A stretch of DNA of 64,000 nucleotides from the NCBI RefSeq assembly GCF_907164555.1, contig NZ_CAJQZC010000017.1, positions 33,225-97,224 on the forward strand, given 5' to 3'. Of the stretch, positions 1-8,620 are shown piece by piece. The notes below the pieces were generated by a model. That model saw only the letters and a program-made list of their open reading frames with translations. It made no database searches and was not told the origin of the DNA. Position 1 is the first letter of the stretch. Every line of letters begins with the position of its first letter. Both the position numbers and the translations under genes were made by a program. This DNA is from Paraburkholderia saeva (lineage in GTDB: Bacteria; Pseudomonadota; Gammaproteobacteria; Burkholderiales; Burkholderiaceae).

Positions 1-369
1 CACGGAAATCGGTCGACGTGCGCCCTTCGCAAGTTTCAGCCGGCGAATGGGCAGCGTATTTGTGAAGGGCGTGGCCGCGATGTCGATGTCGACACAGCCT
101 TCGATTGCGTCCAGTGTGCGGCCATTACCGTCGCGCCAGTGGCCCGCGCCATCGCCGAGCAATTCGAGTTCGTCGCCGCCCGCGATCTTCAGCCGCGCGT
201 GCGTCGCGCGCCATTGCAGGTCGCACGTCACGCTGTAGAACAGGCCGTACGGGCGTCCATAACGCTGCCCGACCAAAGCGCTCTCGACACGAAACCCGTC
301 ACTGCGCGCATCGAACGCGAGATGCTCGATGCCGTCTCCTTCTTCCGATGTCCAGCGGACTTCACGCAT
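1..369 (-). CDS. Putative glycolipid-binding family protein, 3' part missing (partial)
   Basis: The reading frame starts at an ATG at 369, preceded on the minus strand by a strong AGGAGG seven bases upstream, and runs open for 123 codons off the left edge of the window. The visible N-terminus contains the motif GQRYGRPYGLFYSVTCDLQW followed by THARLKIAG, the pattern I associate with the putative glycolipid-binding domain family (PF06475, DUF1089). This is a small cytosolic family with no well-established physiological role. The gene diverges from the urea transporter, with about 150 bases between the two starts. The family call rests on pattern recognition of the first two thirds of the domain only. 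Confidence 0.62.
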   Translation of the reverse strand, partial: MREVRWTSEEGDGIEHLAFDARSDGFRVESALVGQRYGRPYGLFYSVTCDLQWRATHARLKIAGGDELELLGDGAGHWRDGNGRTLDAIEGCVDIDIAATPFTNTLPIRRLKLAKGARRPISV

Positions 370-522
370 TTCGATGCCTCCTGTGGTTCGATTTCGGCAA
401 CTGAGCTGCAAATAGCCACTATCAACGCCGGGACATGCCGCTCGTGGCACGTCTCGCCTATGCTCGCGGTTTCAGTCTGCCAATTGCGCCGGTACGTCGC
501 GCGCGATTGTTTCTCATCCCGT

Positions 523-1425
523 ATGCACGCAACGACCACCCCGACCTCATTCGCCGCGTTACGCACGCTGCTGCGCAGTCTCGGGCAGATCGTCCTGCAA
601 CGGAACGCAGCGACGGGCGCCTGCGTACTCGCGGCGCTTGTCATCTGCGATCCGCGGCTCGCCTGCGCAGCGCTCATCGGTGCGGTCAGCGCGAACGTCA
701 GCGCCGTGCTGGCGGGCCATGACGAGCAGGATACACGTGGCGGCCTGCACGGCTTCAACGGCGCACTCGCCGCGCTGGCTGCGTTCACGTTCATCGCCGA
801 CAATGCGACCGCTATCGCCATCGCGATCCTCGCCGCGACCGCCACCGCATGGATGCTTGATCCATGGTCGCGCCTTCTGCGACGGTTTCGGCTCAGCGGC
901 TATTCCAGCCCCTGCCTGCTCGTGACGTGGGCGTGGCTCGCACTGGCCGGATCTGCCACCCACACGGACACGCATCACGTCGCCAGTACAGCGAACGCGG
1001 TTTCGTCAATGGACGTACTGCATGGTGTTCTCGCTGGCGTTGCACAGACGACGTTCGCTGGAGGCGTGTTACCTGGTGTACTGGTCATCGCAGGGATTGC
1101 AGCCTCATCGCGGCGGCATGCCTGCTGGGCACTCGCTGGCGCCGCGCTCGCAACGGGCGCTCACCTGCTGAGCTGGGCGCCGCTCTCTTCACTCGATACC
1201 GGTCTGCTGGGTTTCAACGGCGCGCTCACGGCGCTCGCAGTAGCGGACTGCGGTGCTGCGGAAACGCTCGCGGCCATCGCGTTATCAGTGCTGCTGCAAC
1301 AGCTTGCAGGCCACCTCGGCTGGACCGCCATGACCGCGCCGTTTGTCCTCTCCGCGTGGTGTGCACACGCGCTTGCCCGCCTCAAAACCCGTCGCAGCAG
1401 AACCTCACGCTTCACCGTGAGTTAG
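523..1425 (+). CDS. Urea transporter (UT family)
   Basis: This 300-residue, highly hydrophobic protein carries two copies of the urea-transporter signature: GLHGFNGALAALA near residue 67 and LLGFNGALTALAVA near residue 227. The internal repeat reflects the two inverted halves of UT channels. Members of this family form trimeric channels that pass urea down its gradient across the inner membrane. I chose the ATG at 523 because the frame open upstream (from about 139) overlaps the divergent glycolipid-binding gene and is arginine-rich and non-membrane-like. No urease genes are visible nearby, so urea as the substrate rests on the family signature. A C-terminal Arg/Lys-rich tail is likely cytosolic. 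Confidence 0.82.
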   Translation: MHATTTPTSFAALRTLLRSLGQIVLQRNAATGACVLAALVICDPRLACAALIGAVSANVSAVLAGHDEQDTRGGLHGFNGALAALAAFTFIADNATAIAIAILAATATAWMLDPWSRLLRRFRLSGYSSPCLLVTWAWLALAGSATHTDTHHVASTANAVSSMDVLHGVLAGVAQTTFAGGVLPGVLVIAGIAASSRRHACWALAGAALATGAHLLSWAPLSSLDTGLLGFNGALTALAVADCGAAETLAAIALSVLLQQLAGHLGWTAMTAPFVLSAWCAHALARLKTRRSRTSRFTVS

Positions 1426-1696
1426 CGCAACGGCCCGCGCGTAACGAGCGCGGTCGATTGCCGCATGTGCCCCTGCGACAGCGCGCCGCAGCGCACAAAT
1501 CCACTGCCCCAAAACTCCAATACCGATCAAGGGCTTATCTCGATAACGTCCGTGCACGCTGCCCTGCGCGCGTCGCCGCAGGCCATCCTGCGTCGCAGCA
1601 AATCCCTGCGCATTCGCCTACGCTTGCGGCCATCTGCACATCGCAGTGCGTTTCGACAGCGGTCGATGCGCGTAGTCTGATATCCGCAACCCGCCC

Positions 1697-3109
1697 ATGA
1701 ACACTGCACTCACGGCATTCGACCTCGCCCGTCTACAGTTCGCATTCACGATTTCCTTTCACATCATCTTTCCCGCGCTCAGCATCGGGCTCGCCAGTTT
1801 CATCGCCGTGCTGGAATGGCGCTGGCTCAAGACCGGCAAGGCGTACTACAAAGACCTTTGTCTCTTCTGGTCGAAGATCTTTGCGGTGGCCTTCGGTATG
1901 GGCGTCGTCTCCGGCGTCGTGATGAGCTACGAGTTCGGCACGAACTGGTCCGGTTTCTCCAGTTTCGCGGGCCCCGTCACCGGCCCGCTCCTGATGTACG
2001 AAGTGATGACCGCGTTCTTCCTCGAAGCGGGCTTCCTCGGCATCATGCTGTTCGGCTGGCAGCGCGTCGGCCCGCGCGCGCACTTCGGCGCAACGCTGAT
2101 GGTCGCGCTCGGCACACTGATCTCGACGTTCTGGATTCTCGCGTCCAATAGCTGGATGCAGACGCCGCAAGGCTTCGAAGTCGTCAATGGCCAGGTCGTG
2201 CCGCTCGACTGGTTCAAGATCATCTTCAACCCGTCGTTCCCGTACCGGCTCGCGCATATGGCTATTGCCGCGTTCATCGTCGGCGCGCTCGTCGTCGCGG
2301 CCGTGGGCGCGTGGCATCTGCTGAAGGGCCGGCGCGATGCGGCGATCAAAAAGATGTTCTCGATGGCCCTCTGGATGCTGCTGGTTCTTGCGCCGGTGCA
2401 AGCGTTCGTCGGCGACCAGCACGGCATCAACACGCGCGAATACCAGCCTGCGAAGATCGCCGCGATCGAAGGCCTGTGGGACACGGAAAAAGGCGGCACC
2501 GCGCTCAACCTCTTCGGCCTGCCCGACATGCAGGCGGAGACCACGCGCTACGCGGTATCGATTCCGCACCTTGGCAGCCTGATCCTCACGCATAGCTGGG
2601 ACGGCGAGATTCGGGGACTGAAAAGCTTCCCGCGCGAGGACCGGCCGAATTCGACGGTCGTGTTCTGGAGTTTTCGCGTGATGGTGGGGCTCGGTGTGCT
2701 GATGATCCTGATGTCGCTTGTCGCGTGGGTATTGCGACGCGGCGATCGCCTCTATGAATCGAAGTGGTTCCTGCGCTTTGTCGTCGCGATGGGGCCGACG
2801 GGTTTCATCACGCTGCTCGCGGGCTGGATCACGACCGAAGTCGGACGCCAGCCTTGGGTGGTCTACGGCGTGATGCGTACCGTGCAGGCGGTTTCCCCCC
2901 TGACTGCGCAGCAGGTCGGCATCTCGCTGATGGCGTTCGTGGTCGTCTATTTTCTCGTGTTCGGCACCGGCGTCTACTACATGCTGAAGCTGATGCGCAA
3001 CGGCCCGACGCCGCCGGGCCATACGCCTGACGTCCTGCCCGGCAACTCACCCGACCACACCGCGCGCCGGCCGCTCTCCGCCGCCGACGCAATGATCGAC
3101 GCTGCATAA
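1697..3109 (+). CDS. cydA: Cytochrome bd-type quinol oxidase subunit I (CIO-like, short Q-loop)
   Basis: This 470-residue integral membrane subunit oxidises quinol and reduces O2 to water. The haem ligand positions known from E. coli CydA are recognisable: His22 (b595 ligand), His187 in the RLAHMA segment (b558) and Met329 in FRVMVGLGV (b558). The quinol-site pair Lys...Glu is present in PAKIAAIEGLW, as is the GRQPW motif. The last b558 ligand sits about 64 residues earlier than in E. coli, so the C-terminal Q-loop insert is absent. That is the short-loop, cyanide-insensitive-oxidase-like form. The gene lies 28 bases before cydB and clearly shares its operon. Confidence 0.95.
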   Translation: MNTALTAFDLARLQFAFTISFHIIFPALSIGLASFIAVLEWRWLKTGKAYYKDLCLFWSKIFAVAFGMGVVSGVVMSYEFGTNWSGFSSFAGPVTGPLLMYEVMTAFFLEAGFLGIMLFGWQRVGPRAHFGATLMVALGTLISTFWILASNSWMQTPQGFEVVNGQVVPLDWFKIIFNPSFPYRLAHMAIAAFIVGALVVAAVGAWHLLKGRRDAAIKKMFSMALWMLLVLAPVQAFVGDQHGINTREYQPAKIAAIEGLWDTEKGGTALNLFGLPDMQAETTRYAVSIPHLGSLILTHSWDGEIRGLKSFPREDRPNSTVVFWSFRVMVGLGVLMILMSLVAWVLRRGDRLYESKWFLRFVVAMGPTGFITLLAGWITTEVGRQPWVVYGVMRTVQAVSPLTAQQVGISLMAFVVVYFLVFGTGVYYMLKLMRNGPTPPGHTPDVLPGNSPDHTARRPLSAADAMIDAA

Positions 3110-3137
3110 AACCCCTGTAATTCAAGGCTAAAACGAA

Positions 3138-4139
3138 ATGGACGTTACCGTAGTGTGGGCCGGGATCATCGCACTGGGCCTCTTCATGTATGTCGTACTG
3201 GATGGCTTCGATCTCGGCATCGGCATTGTGTTTCCGTTCTTCCCCGACGAAAAGGAACGCGACCTGATGATGAACACCGTCGCGCCTGTGTGGGACGGCA
3301 ACGAAACGTGGCTCGTGCTCGGCGGCGCCGGTCTCTTCGCGGTGTTTCCGGTGGTCTACTCGACGGTGCTTTCCGCGCTCTATCTGCCGCTCGTGTTCAT
3401 GCTGGCGTGCCTGATCTTTCGCGGCGTGTCGTTTGAAATACGCTCGAAGGCGAATCGCACGAAGCATCTGTGGGACCTCGCGTTCATTGGCGGCTCGGCG
3501 GGCGCGGCGTTTTTTCAGGGTGTCGTGCTTGGTGCGTTCCTGCAGGGCATTCCGGTGGTGGACGGCAGCTTCGCGGGCGATGCGTTCGGCTGGCTCACAC
3601 CGTTCAGTCTGCTGACGGGGCTCGGGCTTGTCGTCACCTACGCGCTGCTCGGCTGCTGCTGGCTCGTCGCGAAGACCGAAGGCGATCTGCAACGGCGCCT
3701 GCATCGCGTCGTCTGGCCGCTCACCGTCGTGCTGCTTGGTTTCATCGCCGTGGTCAGTCTGTGGACGCCGCTGCAGGACCCGTCGATCGCCACGCGCTGG
3801 TTCCATGACGGCCTCTTTTATCGCCTGCTGCCGGTACCGTTTCTTGTTGCAATCTGCGCGGTCTTCATGCGTCGCGCCGTGCGCGAGCGTCATCACAACA
3901 CGCCGTTCGCGCTCGCGCTCGGGCTCGTGCTGCTCGGCTATGCCGGGCTGCTGGTAAGCCTGTGGCCGTACGCGATTCCGTCGAGCATGACGCTCTGGGA
4001 AGCCGCCGCGCCGCGTTCGAGCCAGGTGTTTACGCTCGTTGGCGCCGCGGTCATCCTGCCCGTCATCCTCGCGTACACGACGATGGGTTACTGGGTGTTT
4101 CGCGGCAAGGTTCGCCACGGCGACGCCCACTATCACTGA
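3138..4139 (+). CDS. cydB: Cytochrome bd-type quinol oxidase subunit II
   Basis: This 333-residue multi-spanning protein begins with the typical CydB N-terminus: WAGIIALGLFMYVVLDGFDL, then an acidic stretch and the VAPVWDGNETWLV motif. CydB is structurally related to CydA and is needed to assemble the haem b595/d centre. The length is near that of CioB/CydB of the short-loop class. It follows cydA in the same operon and precedes a small DUF2474-type membrane protein that likely acts as a third subunit. No assembly ABC exporter (cydDC) is present in the window. Confidence 0.95.
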   Translation: MDVTVVWAGIIALGLFMYVVLDGFDLGIGIVFPFFPDEKERDLMMNTVAPVWDGNETWLVLGGAGLFAVFPVVYSTVLSALYLPLVFMLACLIFRGVSFEIRSKANRTKHLWDLAFIGGSAGAAFFQGVVLGAFLQGIPVVDGSFAGDAFGWLTPFSLLTGLGLVVTYALLGCCWLVAKTEGDLQRRLHRVVWPLTVVLLGFIAVVSLWTPLQDPSIATRWFHDGLFYRLLPVPFLVAICAVFMRRAVRERHHNTPFALALGLVLLGYAGLLVSLWPYAIPSSMTLWEAAAPRSSQVFTLVGAAVILPVILAYTTMGYWVFRGKVRHGDAHYH

Positions 4140-4215
4140 TCACGCGAAACCGCCGCCGACTATCTGCGACAAATCCGTAACCGCAACACACGTTGCACAC
4201 ACTATCGCTAACCCT

Positions 4216-4392
4216 ATGCGCCTCACCGCCCTAACCCGTTTCCGCGCACGCGAGCAGAGCACCGCACGCTTGCGTTTGCCAGGCTGGCTCTGGTTTGTGC
4301 TGCTGTGGGGCTGCGGCGTTGCGGCGGCCGTGTCGCTGGGTTTCGTGTTCCGGATCTTCATGAACGCGACGCTCTTCGCGGTCACACGATAA
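4216..4392 (+). CDS. Small DUF2474/CydX-like membrane protein of the bd oxidase
   Basis: This 58-residue frame lies 76 bases after cydB. It has a basic N-terminus and a single strong membrane segment (WLWFVLLWGCGVAAAVSLGF) followed by a short FRIFMNATLF tail. That layout matches the DUF2474 proteins commonly found directly after cioAB/cydAB, which are thought to be accessory subunits comparable to E. coli CydX. The start at 4216 has no obvious Shine-Dalgarno sequence. The longer in-frame extension back to 4039 is the cydB shadow and is rejected. Position and hydrophobic profile give the call; the exact start is less certain. Confidence 0.7.
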   Translation: MRLTALTRFRAREQSTARLRLPGWLWFVLLWGCGVAAAVSLGFVFRIFMNATLFAVTR

Positions 4393-4716
4393 CGCCGCAA
4401 AACGGGCGACAAACCTCACAGGAAACGCCCCTTTGAAGCGCGCTGCATATTCTGCAATGCCAGGCGTGGAACGGTTCAAAATCGCTTCAATCCACTCGTC
4501 TACCTGGTAAGCCATGCAAGGATGTCTGCGTGGCCTGTTGTGTTCGTTGCAAGCGGTTCACACTTGCCCACGACGCAACGAGGCGACACAGGGAGAAGAC
4601 GGTCGCATCGGCTCGCCGCATCGGGCAGAATAACCATACTGCGGCGCTGACCGGTTCCGCCCGTCAGACAACAACAGCAGTAAAACAAACCGGCAGGGCC
4701 CACACGCGGAGACATC
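4393..4716. other. Gene-free stretch upstream of the response regulator
   Basis: There are 324 bases between the small oxidase subunit and the LuxR-type regulator gene. The short frames here are Arg/Ser-rich with no ribosome-binding site or family resemblance. The stretch presumably holds the promoter of the regulator. I see no clear terminator hairpin with a T-tract and no convincing operator. Confidence 0.6.
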
Positions 4717-5454
4717 ATGAAGTTTCTTGTGGCCGACGACCATGAACTGATCCGCCAGGGCGTCAAAGGCCTGCTGCGCGGACTCGATCCCGATGCCCAG
4801 TTCGACGAGGCCGATACGTGGGAGACGCTCGCCGCCGCCGCGCGGCCCGACGCCAATCATGACCTCGCGATTGTCGATCTGCACATGCCTGGCATGGAGG
4901 GAGCGGGATCGCTGGAAATTCTGCTCAAGGCGAATCCGGCGTTGCCGGTCGTCGTACTTTCCGCTGAAGAATCGCCCGACGAAATGCGTGCCGTGCTCGC
5001 GGCCGGCGCACTCGGCTTCGTGCCGAAGCGTCAACCCGCGAGCGTGATGCTGAAGGCGATCGAACTGGTGCTGTCCGGTGGCGCCTATGTGCCGATGGAA
5101 GCGCTCAGTCTGCTCGGCACGCGCGACGCGGCCGGCGCGGCAGCCGCAGGTTCGTCTGCGGGCACCGAAGCGGGTGTCGCCGTCGCGACGCCCGTCCTCG
5201 AAACCGTGCCGCCCGCGCATCAGTTGCAGCCGCATCAGCGGCATCTGCTGGAAAACCTGTCGCCGCGCCAGCAGGACATCATGCGGCTCGTACATCGTGG
5301 CTGGACCAACAAGATGATCGCGCGCGAGCTGGGTGTCGCGGAAGGAACCGTCAAGGTGCATCTGTCGGTGATTTTCCGGGCGCTGGGCGTGCACAACCGG
5401 TCCACCGCGATCGCCGTGATCAACGGGTGGCTCGAAGCCGGCAAGACGCTATAA
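4717..5454 (+). CDS. NarL/LuxR-type response regulator
   Basis: This 245-residue cytosolic regulator has an N-terminal receiver domain (about residues 1-120) and a LuxR helix-turn-helix (about 178-240). Receiver hallmarks are the acidic pair D7/D8, the phospho-acceptor D54 in AIVDLHMPG and K104 in FVPKRQ. The output domain reads LSPRQQDIMRLVHRGWTNKM, then IARELGVAEGTVKVHL. An Ala/Gly-rich linker (about 128-155) joins the two. The gene faces a hybrid sensor kinase gene across 54 bases, so the two are probably partners although they are not co-transcribed. The nearby bd oxidase genes are possible but unproven targets. Confidence 0.88.
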   Translation: MKFLVADDHELIRQGVKGLLRGLDPDAQFDEADTWETLAAAARPDANHDLAIVDLHMPGMEGAGSLEILLKANPALPVVVLSAEESPDEMRAVLAAGALGFVPKRQPASVMLKAIELVLSGGAYVPMEALSLLGTRDAAGAAAAGSSAGTEAGVAVATPVLETVPPAHQLQPHQRHLLENLSPRQQDIMRLVHRGWTNKMIARELGVAEGTVKVHLSVIFRALGVHNRSTAIAVINGWLEAGKTL

Positions 5455-5508
5455 CGCCGTTAGCCGCTTTTCGTTGTTGCAGATGGGGCGAAACGTATTG
5501 CAGCGCGC

Positions 5509-7335
5509 TCAACGCTGTCCGTCGATGGCGACAGGCGGCTGTGTTCCGGCATCGGTGGAGGACTCGCCGCCTTTCGCCGTGTGCTGCTGCCACAGGCTTT
5601 CGAGCGTGCGTCGCAGACGCGCCGGCGTCACCGGTTTGTGCAGCACGGGAATGCCCTTTGCCGATAGCGCCTCCAGATCCGGCGACGCCATGTCGCCGGT
5701 AATCAGCAGCGTGACGACTTCGCCGTGACCCGCGTGGCGCAACGCATCGCGCACGGCAAAGAGCGCCTCCGCTCCGGTTCGATGGTTCGCCAGCTGGTAA
5801 TCGCACAGCACGGCATCCGGCACGAATCCTTCATCGATCGCCTGCAGCGCCTGAATTTCGTCCGGCACGCCGCGCACGACGCAGCCCCATCGTCCGAGCA
5901 ACGCAGAAAGCCCTTCGAGAATCGACGGATCGTCGTCGATGCACAGCACGCGCCGCCCTTCGGTGGTCGAGCTGCTGGCAACCGTGTCGCCGAGACTCGA
6001 CACGATTCGCGCCGGATCGCCCGCCTGCACGAGGAAGCGGAACGTCGAGCCGCGCCCCGGCGCCGAATTCATCTGCAGTTCGCCGCCGAGCAGTTCCACC
6101 AGTCGGCGCACGGTCGGCAGACCGAGGCCGTGGCCCTGGCGCGCGTCGCGCTGCGGATTGGCGACCTGATAGAACTCCTCGAAAATGCGCTCCTGTTCGG
6201 TCAGCGGAATCCCGATGCCCGAATCGCGCACTTCGATATAGCCGCCCGAGCGGCGCCCCGCCCGTCGGTAACCCAGCCAGATCGCGCCTTCCTCGGTATA
6301 GCGCACCGCGTTGGACAGCAGGTTGCTCAGCACGCGTTCGAGCAGCACCGGATCGTCATGCACGACCACGGTCGTCGGTGCGATACGCAAGGCCAGCCCT
6401 TTCGCGGCGGCCTGCGGCCGGTACTGGCTGCCGACGCGCTCGAACAGCTCGGCGAGCCGGAAATGCAGCCGGATCACCTGCGTCACGCCGCTTTCCAGCC
6501 GCGCGAGGTCGAGCACCTGATTGAACAGCTGGTTGAGCGCCTCGACGTTGCGCACGATGTGGTCGGCGGTCTTCGCGTGCTGCGCGGGCGCGACGGTGCC
6601 GTCGTTCAGCGACGCGGCGAGCAGCCCGATCGCGTGCAACGGCTGCCGAAGATCGTGGCTCGCGGCGGCAAAGAAGCGTGTTTTCGCGAGGCTCGCCTCT
6701 TCGGCTACCAGCTTCTGGGCGGCCAGCGACTCGGCCAGATACTGCTGGTCGACGCGCGCCTCGACCACCCGGCGGAACAGCTTCCGGTAACTCAGCGCAT
6801 ACACATTGATCGCACAGAAGAAAAACGCGAGGACGATCGCGAGAATCGTGCGGTCGAACGTGTGGACGCTGAAATGGAGCGCAATGGACGGCAGCAGCAG
6901 GAACGGAATCGCGGTGACGAAGTTGAGGAAATCGAAACCGTTCGACATGAACACGCCGGCCGCGAGCGTGACAAGCATCACCGTGTGCAGCAATGGCAGG
7001 TCCGTGTGGGGACTCTGGAACGCGAACCAGATGGCCGCGCCCGGCGCCGAGTAGAGCAGCATGCCGCGCAGCGCGTGCAGGTTGATCCAGGCGCGCGGCG
7101 AAAGCCCCGTGGGCCAGCGGCGGTTGCACAGCCAGAGGGCGAGCCCGGCGCAGTTGGCGACGCCGTAAAAGCCGAAACACAGCGCGAACAGATGCGGTGA
7201 CGGGATGTCGGGCCAGTAGATCGCGACCAGCACCACGATCGAAAACCAGTGCGATACGAAGGCAATCGGATCCTGCGCGTACAGGACCGGTACGAGATCG
7301 TCGTCAATGGCGCGCTGGATGGGATCGGCCCGCAT
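5509..7335 (-). CDS. Hybrid sensor histidine kinase with C-terminal receiver
   Basis: This 608-residue protein has about six membrane segments (residues 28-185), a short coiled region, a HisKA domain with H227 (AAASHDLRQPLHAIG), an ATPase domain (N-box LSNLLSNAVRYT; DSGIGIP; GHGLGLPTVRRL near 401) and a C-terminal receiver from about 461 with D512 and K567. The sensor part has no periplasmic domain, so it may sense membrane or redox state. The start at 7335 is preferred over one 19 codons upstream because AAGGAG lies eight bases before it. It is convergent with the LuxR-type regulator. The receiver suggests phosphorelay or feedback control. Confidence 0.87.
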   Translation of the reverse strand: MRADPIQRAIDDDLVPVLYAQDPIAFVSHWFSIVVLVAIYWPDIPSPHLFALCFGFYGVANCAGLALWLCNRRWPTGLSPRAWINLHALRGMLLYSAPGAAIWFAFQSPHTDLPLLHTVMLVTLAAGVFMSNGFDFLNFVTAIPFLLLPSIALHFSVHTFDRTILAIVLAFFFCAINVYALSYRKLFRRVVEARVDQQYLAESLAAQKLVAEEASLAKTRFFAAASHDLRQPLHAIGLLAASLNDGTVAPAQHAKTADHIVRNVEALNQLFNQVLDLARLESGVTQVIRLHFRLAELFERVGSQYRPQAAAKGLALRIAPTTVVVHDDPVLLERVLSNLLSNAVRYTEEGAIWLGYRRAGRRSGGYIEVRDSGIGIPLTEQERIFEEFYQVANPQRDARQGHGLGLPTVRRLVELLGGELQMNSAPGRGSTFRFLVQAGDPARIVSSLGDTVASSSTTEGRRVLCIDDDPSILEGLSALLGRWGCVVRGVPDEIQALQAIDEGFVPDAVLCDYQLANHRTGAEALFAVRDALRHAGHGEVVTLLITGDMASPDLEALSAKGIPVLHKPVTPARLRRTLESLWQQHTAKGGESSTDAGTQPPVAIDGQR

Positions 7336-7632
7336 CGTGCGGTCTCCTTGCCGGAAGCCGGCGGTCTGGATGGCGAACCGTGCGGGTTGCACGTCCCGTT
7401 TTACCGTTTGTGCCCGTTACATGCCCGTTATGCGCCGATGGTTTACCCGGGAGTTTACCCATCAGCTACCACTTAATCCATATAGGCGAAGCCGCCCGCA
7501 AAAACGATACTGGTTCCAACTTACCAGCGCGGCCAAAGCCTTTCGGGGCTTTTCTGACAGCCAGCTTCAAGGCTTCCCGGCGGATTATCCGCCACCCCGC
7601 GCTCCATGCCCCAAAAATCGACGGAGGCTTTC

Positions 7633-8424
7633 ATGGGCGCCATTGCGGGCCGCGAACTGGCACGACATCTCGACGACGCTATCCTGCCCGACCTGTGGCG
7701 GCGCCGTACCCAACTGTCGCACGACGAAATGGCATCGATGTACGACCTTGTCCGCCGCGCGCTGCGGACCTACCATCCCGTCGAGCTGCAGGCGCTCGGC
7801 GAGGACAAGGAAGAACTCGTCGCGCAGTTCATCTACACGAAGGTGCTGCGTCTCGCACCGGGCCACACCGAATCGCAGTCCTGCCCGGAAAGCGCGCCGT
7901 CGAGCAGCTACGCGCTCTGTGCGTACTTCCGCCGTTATCTGATCGACTGTCTGCGCAGTGCAAGTCATCAACGTAACGTCTCCATGGAAAACGACGGCAT
8001 GGAACAGGAAATCGACCTTCACGCGCAGGCGCTCGAAGACCCGGTCAACAGCGTACTGACCGATTACGGTCTCAACGAGCACTGCGTGCGCCGAGCCGCC
8101 CGGGCCTTTATCGCGAGCCTCGACGAACCGGAGCAGATCGTGCTGGCCGGCAGCCTCGGCTGGTGTTCCGAATGCAAAGGCGGTCTTTCAGCGGTTGCCA
8201 CGCAGTTCAGCGTGCCGTCGTACCACTATCGGGCCGTCAAACTCGGCGTCACCATGAAAAAGACGGCCGACGCCGGCGATTTTTCCAACACGAAGATCGG
8301 CCGCTGGCTTGTGGACGTGCTCGGCATCGAAATCTGTCTCGACAACCGCGACGCAATCCTTGTCGCGCTGAACCTGCTCGCCGCCGAATCGAACGCGCAG
8401 GAAATGAATGAAGCAGCCGCATAA
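7633..8424 (+). CDS. Divergent sigma-70-like (ECF-like) regulator, uncertain
   Basis: This 263-residue soluble protein has no confident family match by eye. Its layout resembles an extracytoplasmic-function sigma factor. A helical block with KEELVAQFIYTKVLRL and YALCAYFRRYLIDCLRS resembles region 2. An acidic linker follows, then AFIASLDEPEQIVLAGSLGW and a helix-turn-helix-like stretch (LSAVATQFSVPSYHYRAVKL) resembling region 4. The C-terminal 50 residues are extra. The start at 7633 is set by GGAGG seven bases upstream; an ATG nine codons earlier lacks such a site. A strong terminator follows at once, so it is probably monocistronic. Sigma activity is an inference. Confidence 0.55.
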   Translation: MGAIAGRELARHLDDAILPDLWRRRTQLSHDEMASMYDLVRRALRTYHPVELQALGEDKEELVAQFIYTKVLRLAPGHTESQSCPESAPSSSYALCAYFRRYLIDCLRSASHQRNVSMENDGMEQEIDLHAQALEDPVNSVLTDYGLNEHCVRRAARAFIASLDEPEQIVLAGSLGWCSECKGGLSAVATQFSVPSYHYRAVKLGVTMKKTADAGDFSNTKIGRWLVDVLGIEICLDNRDAILVALNLLAAESNAQEMNEAAA

Positions 8425-8440
8425 CTGAAGCGCAGCTGGA

Positions 8441-8490
8441 CGCAGTCCTTCCGTGTGCGGACCGGCCGCACGGGGGACTGCGTTTTTTTT
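8441..8490 (+). terminator. Strong intrinsic terminator
   Basis: CGCAGTCC pairs with GGACTGCG, and inside them CCGTGTGCGG pairs with CCGCACGG, giving a long GC-rich stem. Eight T residues follow at 8483-8490. It sits 16 bases after the stop codon of the sigma-like gene. Confidence 0.92.
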
Positions 8491-8620
8491 AATTGTTCTG
8501 ACGTGTGCCGTCTAAGATAAACAGGCGCGCCGCGTATCCCCCGCGCTGCGCGTTCCCGTCCGTTCCGTCCAGTCCTGCCAGGGTTTCCCTGCCCTGCGCA
8601 CGAGCATGCGAGGTGGTCGT

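Noticed and set aside
1500..1545. Possible FNR/ANR box upstream of cydA (ATCAA half-site)
   Set aside because: The matching left half-site TTGAT is absent at the required four-base spacing; only two of five bases agree.
1733..3022. A 429-codon open frame antisense to cydA, and similar long antisense frames elsewhere (for example 2829-4136, 9923-11317, 13632-14663, 30367-31785)
   Set aside because: They are Arg/His/Asp-rich mirror frames of GC-rich coding genes, lack ribosome-binding sites and show no domain pattern.
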